Assembly (NCBI GenBank): GCA_019055375.1
Contig: JAHQIW010000940.1
Coordinates: 222,558 to 286,557, forward strand
Source: Parelaphostrongylus tenuis
Taxonomy: Eukaryota > Nematoda > Chromadorea > Rhabditida > Metastrongylidae
Length of the DNA stretch: 64,000 nucleotides
Reading direction: 5' to 3'
Position 1 is the stretch's first letter, and each line of letters begins with the position of its first letter. Made by a program: the position numbers and the translations under genes. Of the stretch, positions 47,201-57,600 are shown one piece after another. The notes below the pieces were generated by a model. That model saw only the letters and a program-made list of their open reading frames with translations. It was not told where the DNA came from and did no database searches.

Positions 47201-50200
47201 CCTGAATTCAAGAAAACATATCCCACAGCTCATAGCGCATTTAATCAAACGAAAAAAGGTATTAAAATCAAACGCAATTCTCTTTATTTAACCGTTTTGT
47301 GGTGGTATAATGTTCTGCCAAATGAGCTGTGTGATGTGGAAAATTTTGTGTGAGGCGCGACTCGAAACCCGCGAAAAATCCTATCCAGGAGCGTGTGCTC
47401 TAAACCGCTGCACTACAGACGTCTGTTATGCCACCACTTCTTCTATGCTACAACACATATATCTGTTTATCTCAAACCTAATATCTGTCTGCGTGACTGG
47501 GTTCAGAATCGATATTGACTACTCAGGCCGAACCGCTGATGGTTGGTTGCGAACAGATAGATGCGTTGTAGCATAAAAAGGGTGACGGCAAAACAGAGGG
47601 CGGCAGCGCAACGGGTTAGAGAACGCGGCAACGGATAGGGTGAAATGAGGGTTCGAGTCTTTGGAAAGAGCTGGGTGTTAGAATCCATTTAGTGCCAAAA
47701 ACACAATAGTTTTTTTTACTCAAACGCAACAGTTTGTGACTTATGAAAGAACAGAATTCGATTCTTTGTAATTCTAAGGGGATAAATGAAAAACCGATCT
47801 CACTAACTGGAGAGGAACTTTTCATAGGAGTATTAACAACCATTCGTAAGCTGAGACTTCAGGCTACAGCTCCACGTCCCCGGGTTTTCGAAAAAAAGCC
47901 TTTTCTTGACATTGCTAGAGAAGACTTCTTGAGTTGCAGACGCGCATATTTCGCGCCGGACAGGGCTCAAGTTGCTTCAAAAATCACGTAGGACTGTAGC
48001 CTGGAGGTTCACTTTTCGAATAGTTTATTAACACTCCAATGAAGAGTTCCTCTCCAGCGCCTAAGGTCAGTTTTTCACTTGTCCCCTTATAGCCACAAAA
48101 TACAAAGAGCAAAAATTTCAACTTTTAACAAAAAAGAAACGGTAACGCCAGTTCTCCGATTCAACTATGTGAAAGTCTCAACCTAAGCATTTCAGTTCAA
48201 GAAAATGAACGGCTATCGACCAAAATTGATCATCGTCTCGTATACTTGTAACACGGAAGTAAGCAACCGACATAACTAGATAAAAGGCAACACTTTCAGA
48301 TACCTGAAGGCAAAAATGTTCCGTTTGTACACAGCACAATTCCTGACACTTGTGTATTCCACATGATTTTCGCTTTTTGCAACGCTTTTCACATAGAAAC
48401 TCATTTTCACCTGAAGGTATAATCAAGCTCTAATTGAAGCTACAGGATTGCAATCTTGAGCAACCTGGGCAGACAGAGAAAAAAAATTGTGTAAATCTAC
48501 TTACAGTTGAATTTCAAGTATTCGACACAAGTTAGAGTACGCTTCACTTGCTTGCAACGACATACAACGCTGGTGTTCAGATCACAAGGAGGGCACTCTC
48601 CTGTGTGGCACACAGAGCGACAACGATGTTTTTTCTCTGAATATATTGAAGCAGTAGAACTGCACGTATTGAATGCAATACATACTGATGTTCCAAAGCG
48701 GGACATTATGGAAATGCCAAAAACTAACCTTCAGGACCGCATTTCAAAACTTTCCCACATATGTTTTTACACGTGGGAATAGGGTCCAAACAAGATATCC
48801 TTTCTATCTCAAGTTCTTTCAGAGAACACCGGCCACACGGGCAATGTGTGATTCGTTCAGGAGAGTATGAACACGGACCACAACCAAATTCGCCAACTTG
48901 ATGGCAGCTGTAATATGTGATAACTCAAAGATACGTTATAGTAGGAAATGTTAATGACCTCCATGAGAATTCAAACAAAAACTAACTTCCTTGTGCAACG
49001 GTGGACACCGCAAGTATAAAATCCTGAGCATGGAGAACCACACGAGTACTTATCCGAACATTTATCGCCACATAAAATTACACGTGATGATACACCACAA
49101 TAGCAGCCTAAAATGTCGGTCAATAGAACTTAATTGGACTTTAAACGCTTCCGAAAGGGTGAGCTGCCCACTCATGACTATTGTGTATATAACAATATCT
49201 CTCATTCAACATTTTTGAAGTCTCGCTTTAAAAATTCAATAAGTCTGATAGAATTTCTTAAGCCTTCCTAGCTCTGATATAGCTTCTCAACAGGTATAGA
49301 TACTTTTCGGCGTTTTCGTACGCCTCATCAATACCACATGCTTATCGAGTCCCCGCTACTAATATTAGAAATTGTCGGCGAAGAAGTATCAATCCACGGC
49401 AAGTGAAATGATCACTTGATTTTGCGTTCTTCCAGACTGACTGATTTTCAATTGCATGGCTCACGGCTGTTATGGAGCATATGTAACTACCTTTCAATCG
49501 ACTTTTGAAACCTCGCTTAAAGATTCAATATAGTCTAAAAGAATGTATACCACTGAAGATGCCATAATAGCAGACCTTTCATAGCCTCAAGACATTCCAT
49601 CAGACTATATTGGATATGAAGGGTGCGTATAAAATTCTGTCAATTTTGTATTTTGCTGATTTTAGCATCGATATTATACTTTTCGATATGCTGATAATTT
49701 TATTAAACTCTTCATTCAGATCTGATCAAGGATGTGTTTTACCTGACCTCTGTTTTCAGGTGTGCCCAAGTTATGGATCGTAAAATCAACGTATCGCAGC
49801 AGTTGCACAAGACGGAGATGACAACGATCGACATTGTTAAAATGGAGTGTTTTCAGACCAGCAAGTGTCTACAGAGCCGTGAAATGTGTGAAAGACATCG
49901 TAGGAACTCAGGGGCTGTTCTCGAAAAAGGTCGTCTAACCATCTCGTCTATTCCGGAGAGCACTCATAGGATCCGTTGCCAAGGTCAACGAAGTTCCGAA
50001 CGTTCGATGCGCAAAATGGCTAGGTAAGCTCGGAATTAGCGAGTGGAGCGTCCGAAATATTGCCAAAGCTGAGCTGAAGCTGCGCAACCACTAGATCTCT
50101 CGTGTTCACTTTCTAGACATAAAATATGGAAGAAAAACGGAATTAAAAGGCTCGCCGAGTGATTTATTTGATCGCTGATGGTCGTTTGTCAGAAGTGCTT

Positions 50201-51603
50201 TTCACGAATACGAAGATATTTACAAAGAAATCACTCCATAATCGCCAGAATCAACGTCAGCTTCTCAAGAAGGGTCAGCAGAAGTCTGAAGTAGCAAAAA
50301 CCATGAGCTGTAGTCATTCTCTAGCCTCTGTGACGGTCCTCATCGGCGTTTGTGCTACCGGAAAGACGCCTTCAGTCTTCATCAGCAGAAACGTCAGAAT
50401 CATCCTTGCCAGCTATCAGCAACAAGTTTTACTGAGCGCATCGGAGCCTTGGACTAGTCAACACTTTGATGCCAGCGGATTTACGCTTCAGCAGGACTGA
50501 GCTCCTGGCCATTCAGCTAGGTCGACGATTTTAATCTGTCATGAGCTGTTTCCAGGCTTCTGGTGCAAGGACATTTGGCCGTCAAACATTCCGGATCTCA
50601 ACCTATTTGATTAGTCCGAGTGGTCCATACTGGGGAAAAGTCTTCGCTACTCGCTACGCAAGCTTAGACAGGTTGAAAACGGCTTTGACACAAGCTTTAA
50701 AACGAAACTGCGGTGAAAACGTGGGCGAGCATCGATGGAAATTTTCACAAGCGATTTTTTCGTAAATGTGTAGAGGCCAAAGAAGGCAATTTTTGAAAAT
50801 TTTACGACCTTTTTTGTTTATTGTTGTAACTGCTGATCTAATGAACGTTACTACCCCTTTGATTGGATGCATTCATTCGTTTATACACTATTCTGTTATT
50901 ATCAAAGTATCCTGAAAATGACACTTTTTAGGCACCTGTATAGATATAATGTCATTCACTATTCAAAAAGCAACTGAATTGAAACTTCTTCCCCACTTCA
51001 TATATTTAGTAGTTGTCAGTGAACCTGAGTTCAATGCTGATATGTGCTTACCAAGCTAAACAGCCGACAGAATCGATACCACGAATCGCAGAAAGAGTGA
51101 TAATAAAACAAAAATCCCACTACTGCAGTGGTTGGCAGCACCCGCGAGAAAGACATAAAGCAGGTTCAACTCCCAACCGAAGTCCGAATTTCGCAGATCA
51201 CCCAAGATCATTTGATATACCAAGTTATAGCGTCATAACACAGCTTAAAAGCATTTTAACGAAAAATTTTGATAGATTACGTATAATCTACAGCTGTCAG
51301 CTGGAGGCATCGATGCCGATTTGCGCTAAGCAAGCCAAACATTTGACGGTTGGTTGCGAACAGGTTCGAAACCTCGTCGCAATAAGTGATGGCAGAACAG
51401 GGGTTCCCATTGTGCGCTAGTCAGCACGCAACAAGCAGAAAAGAGTGAGACGCCGGTCCAATCCCACATCGAGGTTCAAAGTTTTGCTCATCCCTCAACA
51501 CCACTTATTATTAACATAATATGTACATGTACATATATGTATATATACATACATATACATATATGTATACATGTATACACATGTATGTATGTATATACAT
51601 ATA

Positions 51604-51636
<33 letters not shown>

Positions 51637-54600
51637 CGTACATATATTTATGATACCCGGTGATGTAGAGATACGTGCAAAATTTTGCCTCAAAGGGAAC
51701 CGAATCCGCATCTCACTCTATTCGGTAGCGCGTGCTCTAACCCGTTGCACTGCTGACGCCCATTTTGCCACCACTCTTTCTATGGTAAAACGCATCAATC
51801 TCTTTTAGCAACCGACCGTCAACGTTTGATTCAGGTAGTCGGTATAGACATTGAACCTAGTAATGCCGACAGATAGATGTCTTGTAGCGTAGAAAGAGTG
51901 GTGAGCAAGACGGGCGTCACTAGTGAAACGGGTTAGAGCCGCACCCCCGGATAGGGTGAAATGCGGGTTTCGAGTCCCGCCTGACGCAAAAGTTTTGCAC
52001 ATCACTCTACATCACTGGGTAAATCTATAACATCATACCAGCGCTTAAAGAAGTTAAATACGGAAAATTCCATTTGTAACTTGAATTTTCTAAAACGTCG
52101 GAAAAGAAAATCAAACGTACTTTGCTGTGTCACCACTTCGCATGGATCGCATTCACCTTCGTGGCACACACGCGTACAACGATGAATACCGCACGCAAGC
52201 AGACGATCGCATACTTTATCACACTGAAATTAAAATCCTATTCAAAATATTGATCCTTTGGTTGAAAACAACTCTATGCACTGACTGATTAACCACGTGA
52301 CACGACTATACACGGACGATAAAGGATAAAGCTTTCGGCGTTGATCAACCGTTGATCAACCCTCATAGGATACGCCATGGACACGTCTTCAATTCTTAGC
52401 TTCGTTTAAGGTGACCGAATGCACATCTGGCCTTTACAATGTCTCGCGGTCGCCATGGGCTATTCTCCCAGACAAGTCTAGTACCAATTCACTGACCCTG
52501 ATCTTTATGAAGGGCTTCGTGAGCCTTTAGTGCGGGATCAATCCAGTCATCACCGACTAAGCGATCATGAACGTTGCAGAGCACCTCTAACCACGGCGCC
52601 AAACGCTCCTTTTACGTAATATTGGGTTAGCAAGAAATTTTCCGGACTATTCCGTTTTTGTACATGTTTATCCCTTATTAAACAAATAAAAACACAAGTG
52701 TCAGTAGATCCTTTCATTATTATTTGAGCCAACATGTCATGTGGTCTGGTAAGCGCTCTTGTAAAGCCCCATACACGTGTTTCGTCCTTGCAGACTCGTT
52801 AGTCGGGCAAAACTCCCGTCGTTTTTCGATCTTTTTATTAGTCAGTTCTCTCGGAAGCCTGCTCTCCCTATAAAGAGATATTGAAGACAAACGTTTTACA
52901 CTTTATATGAAGTGAAGTTCTACCCGACTGACGAGTTTGTAAGGATGAAACACGTATATCAGGCTGTACAAGAACCTTACCAGACCACATGACATATTGG
53001 CTCAAATAATAATGAAGGGTCTATTGAAATTTGAGCATGGTCTTAATAAAACACTCGAAGCAAAGGTAAAAACACAAGAGATTTATCAAAGCTTCGCCTA
53101 TCAACTCCAATCACTTCCTCCCAGCTTTCTGGCATTGTCATGATTCCGGAGACGTCTCGATTGCAATGAAAACAGCTTGCTCGTCCATTTCTTGTAGACG
53201 GTCTGTTCCTTGCTTGTGCGTGAAATCTCTATTTCCAACCATGAGTTCATTTAAACGACAAACGACTGCAGTTCTCCCAACTGTTCCGTTACACAAGCCT
53301 CATTAATCCGGTGGAAAGTTTTAGCAGACTTTAAACTCAAACAACAATCGTACAGCATCAACAATCGTTTTTTTTTCCTGGGACAGTTCCACTCAAGACA
53401 AATGTATGAGTGTTATATATCAAAATAACTGCAAGAAGCTGCTCTAAACGATAGTAAGAACAAAAACCCTAAATACATGAGATGTAATTAACAAAAACGA
53501 AAGAACCCGGAAATTCCTTGCCAACCTAATAAAGGAATAAATGTACAGCATTACAGTAATTTCAATAAAACGTAACAAGACAAATAAAACAACGAAACAG
53601 AACCTTCGTTTCCACGTCCAAACCACATCGGATTGCTTTCTCAGTGTTCCCACAGTTACACCGGCGAGTTAACATCACTGAGCACTCTGGACATGGTCCC
53701 GGATGACATGGTTCATTACACGGATGAGGGCAACGTGGTGCACGTTTACCACGGCAGATATTTCCACACGAATGTGGTGTCTCGCTCCTACAACCACAAA
53801 TATTGCTATTTTTTCGATTACAAGTATTTTTTACGAGACAGAGAACGAAATTCTCAAAAACACTACTTACGCATGGGCATTGGGATTACGCCGTTTTCCA
53901 CAAAGCAATAGTAATTGTAAGGAACTGTATCGTACTTTGTTTGACATGTAGGGCATCGCCATCTGGATAAGGAAAAAAATATAAGTATTCCTACGGACAA
54001 AAAAATGGCAAAATAGACTAAATACAATATCACGAGATTCCTTTCGGTCATAAGAACAAATGAATATTCAACCTCGCTCGCTGTACAGGAATTTCTCTAA
54101 TAGTGTTAGTAATCATTCGAGAGCTTAAAACTCTGGCTACAGCTCTACGTGACCGGTTTTCAAAAGTACCCTCTTATAACGCTATAACATGCATAATAAA
54201 ATCATGTTTAACATCGACCCCGCATTCATCTATTACTTCGCTGGAAACAGGAAAAAACACATGACGTGTTTTGAAAATCTTTCAGAATTTGAGTCAGACG
54301 TTTGATCTGGAGTTTCGAGAGACAATTCCTTATTGAGTAACAAGAATCGTATTTTTCTATGACCCGGAGTGATCTTGATTATTTTACAGAGTGGAGCGCA
54401 AGGGGCAGGGCGGATGTGGTCCGTTCCAACACGGCGATCGATTAATTAGCCCTTCTGAGGGCAATAGGAAAGTGCGATTTTTGTCATTAATTAGGAACTG
54501 TTTCTCTGCTTCGAAGAAACTTCACATCAAACGTCTGACTCTAATATCAGAAGATTTTCGCTACATGTTCATGTACTTTTCCTGCTTCAAGCGAAGTAAT

Positions 54601-57600
54601 AGCTGTATTGCGCAGCCGATGTGAAACATAATTCCATTTGGAATTTGACAGTGTCATAAAAGGGTGTTTTGCAAAACCGGCCACGTAACATGCTGGCCAG
54701 AGACTCTGAGCTTTCAAATCATTACTGACACTCTTATGAAAAGCTCTTCTTTAGCGAAGGGGTTGAATATTCATTTGTCACCGTATAACAGAAAAAAAAC
54801 CTAAACATTAAATAAATCCACTTGACGATATTTCCACGATTTGAGACGCTCTAAAATTTGACCAGCCCTTTGTGGAAAGCCAGACCGTGTCCATCTGTTG
54901 CTATATTTTTGTGACTTAAAAAAACGATAAGCGTTGTTTACTACTCCCCCAAAGCGCGTGAGGCGGAGACATGGTCGATCTTCAATGATCGATGGTTCGA
55001 CCTCATGCCCAAAGTTCACTAAGCCTTCCATCTCTCCGAGGTCGGTGAACTGGTACCGGACTTTACTGGAAGTACAACAGCACTGACTTGATACATCGCA
55101 GGCCACTATGAGCCACTAGTCAAAGGCGGCCCAAGTATGCACTTAATTACATCAACGAAGCTGGATGAAGACAAATGCATGACATCCTTCAAAGACTGAT
55201 CAACGGAGAGAGCTTAAGGCTTTAGAGATTTATTAGCCCTCCACTAACTCTTACGGTGGATTTGTACTAACACATCTGGGTGTAATCAACAGTACTTTTC
55301 AAAAAATCCGTTAAAACGTCTCAATCACCTATTATCTTCCTCCATGCTTTTTTTAGCCCAATTTATAATACAATCACCGGTGATGTGGAACATTTGATAG
55401 CACGTCTTGCAAGACCAGATCGCCTGTAATTTGAATGACATGGAATTACAACACAACTTTTTGGCAGTGTACCAATGAACACCAAGCTTGGTAATTCACA
55501 CAGATCTCCGATAGTCATTGACAGCTCGAATCAGGGAAATTTTGATGCTAACGCTGGTTTTTGAAACCTTTCATTCAGAGCAATGTTAGAGCAAAAAGAA
55601 AATAATGTTTCGCATCTCAAGTAGTTAGTTTAATTAGTTCGTCGCCCAACATTTATTGATCGGGTTTATTTGTAAATGTGAAACAAAAGAAACTGCATCT
55701 ATAGAACGATAGAACAAGGTCTCCTCTATAGTTCTTGTACAAAAAAAAACCCAGAAATTTTCTTGAGAAAAAGGGACGGTTCTCGAAAGAACGCACTTCT
55801 TTGAGGCGGTAGTTGGAATCGTTGCGCACAGCATCACCTATCTAGAATTCTTTCCCTCTTTGCCGAAAAATTTCCAGCGTTTTTGTATAAGAATCGTAAA
55901 GGAGACTTCATTCTATCGCTCTATAGGTATACATTTTTTTTCTGAGTTCACGCTGCCAAATAAATCCGCATAAAGTTCAAGCAACGAGACTACTATTTCG
56001 ATGGCGAAACATGACCTTCTTTTTGCTTTAACAGCGCTCTATATGGACCGTTTCAAAACCATTCTAGGCATCAAAATTCGAGACTTCGGGCTATCGAAGA
56101 CTACTAGTGTCCATATACTACTAAGCTTGGGCTTTGATTATCTCGGTGCCAAAACTTATAAGAAGATCTAATAACATTTCAATACCTCCTTAGCCAGGAT
56201 AACTTGACAACAGATCGCACATTCATAGGATCGCATCTCCAATTGTTGAATCAATCGCCCTGAAATATGCTCGTTTACTGGTAAGCTCTTTAGGAAATCA
56301 ACACTGAAATTTTTTTCTACCTCTCATTGACTCTTCCTGTCCATGGAGATCATTTCTCACTTTCTTCTGGTGTAACTGAAATGGTCTTCTCCGAGTTTGA
56401 TAAGATGTAGACGACTCGCTTCATTCCGCTTATACGGTTTTCTTCTTGATTTCGATAAACTCCGCATCCTCTATGATAACTTGGCCTGAGCTGTCCTCGT
56501 GTAGACTGCTTAATTTTCGGACACCTTTGACTTCTATCAAGAGATGGAGAAAGGAGAACACTGGTGCCTACCTGGTTGCTTAGGACACTGACTGGTTGGA
56601 CTCTGTTCATCAAAGATTGCGGAACGAATGGTGATGCAGAGGGATTGAAAGTGTGTCTGGTTGGCTGAGAGCTGCTGTTCCCTGAAATTCCAATGTTAAT
56701 GCCACCAACTAGGAAAAAACTAATAGGAAAGAGCGACGATGAATTATTAATAAATAACGCTTTATAAAAGGTTCAACCCACCTCGAACACGATGAGTAAA
56801 GAAGCCGCGGTTACCTCTCTGTCGATCAGGATGGGTCAGTTGACGCTGATGACCACCGCCTTCAAAACCGTGATTGAATGTTATAGCCATATAATTTGGT
56901 TAATATTCTAAGCCTTTCATGAGGTCTGTTCAAGGCTTTTATAAGGTGTTAGACACGTGTTTCGGCCTTTCAGCCTCATCAGTAGCGCGGCGTCTTTCGT
57001 TTGAGCCAATACATTGTAAGGGGACATCACCTGCATCACCTGTCGTCCCGCTGATCGTCGAGTCACTCAAGCGGGCATCAGCAACCCTTCCATTTTTCCC
57101 TATCGCGTGCAGTACCTCAATGGGTCCTACTCACTCTAAGGAATCGCTGAGAATCATATCCTTCTCCTGAGTTTTCCGTGAAGAAATCCGACCTCCGGGT
57201 CGGTGGTCTTCCTCTTGAGCTGACATCCCGAGGAATCCGGTCGGTAGCGGCGACGTCGGTCGCAAATTGCGGATTCTTTCTCTCATTTGCGAGATATGGC
57301 ATGACCCTAGCATCGACCTTACGATAGCGCGCTCAATAACGTCAAGTGATCTTTCATCCTGCTCAAGTGATGATCAGGTTTCTCCTGTGTACCTTAGGGC
57401 TAAGAAACCGTCGAGTTGAAAAGGTAGGCAGGGAGTCGGATGTTCTTCGTTTTCTTAACTTATCCCTTACATATAAGGGGACATATAAAGGATTCGACGA
57501 CGATGTTGTACTGTGTGCGCAAAGTGGAAGTAACACCTCACACTGCAGCGATTAATAGTCGATTGCTCATGGTCAATAAAGGATAAAGCTCTCGGCGTTG

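Noticed and set aside
51518..51652. Centromere- or origin-like AT tract
   Set aside because: A simple microsatellite explains it.
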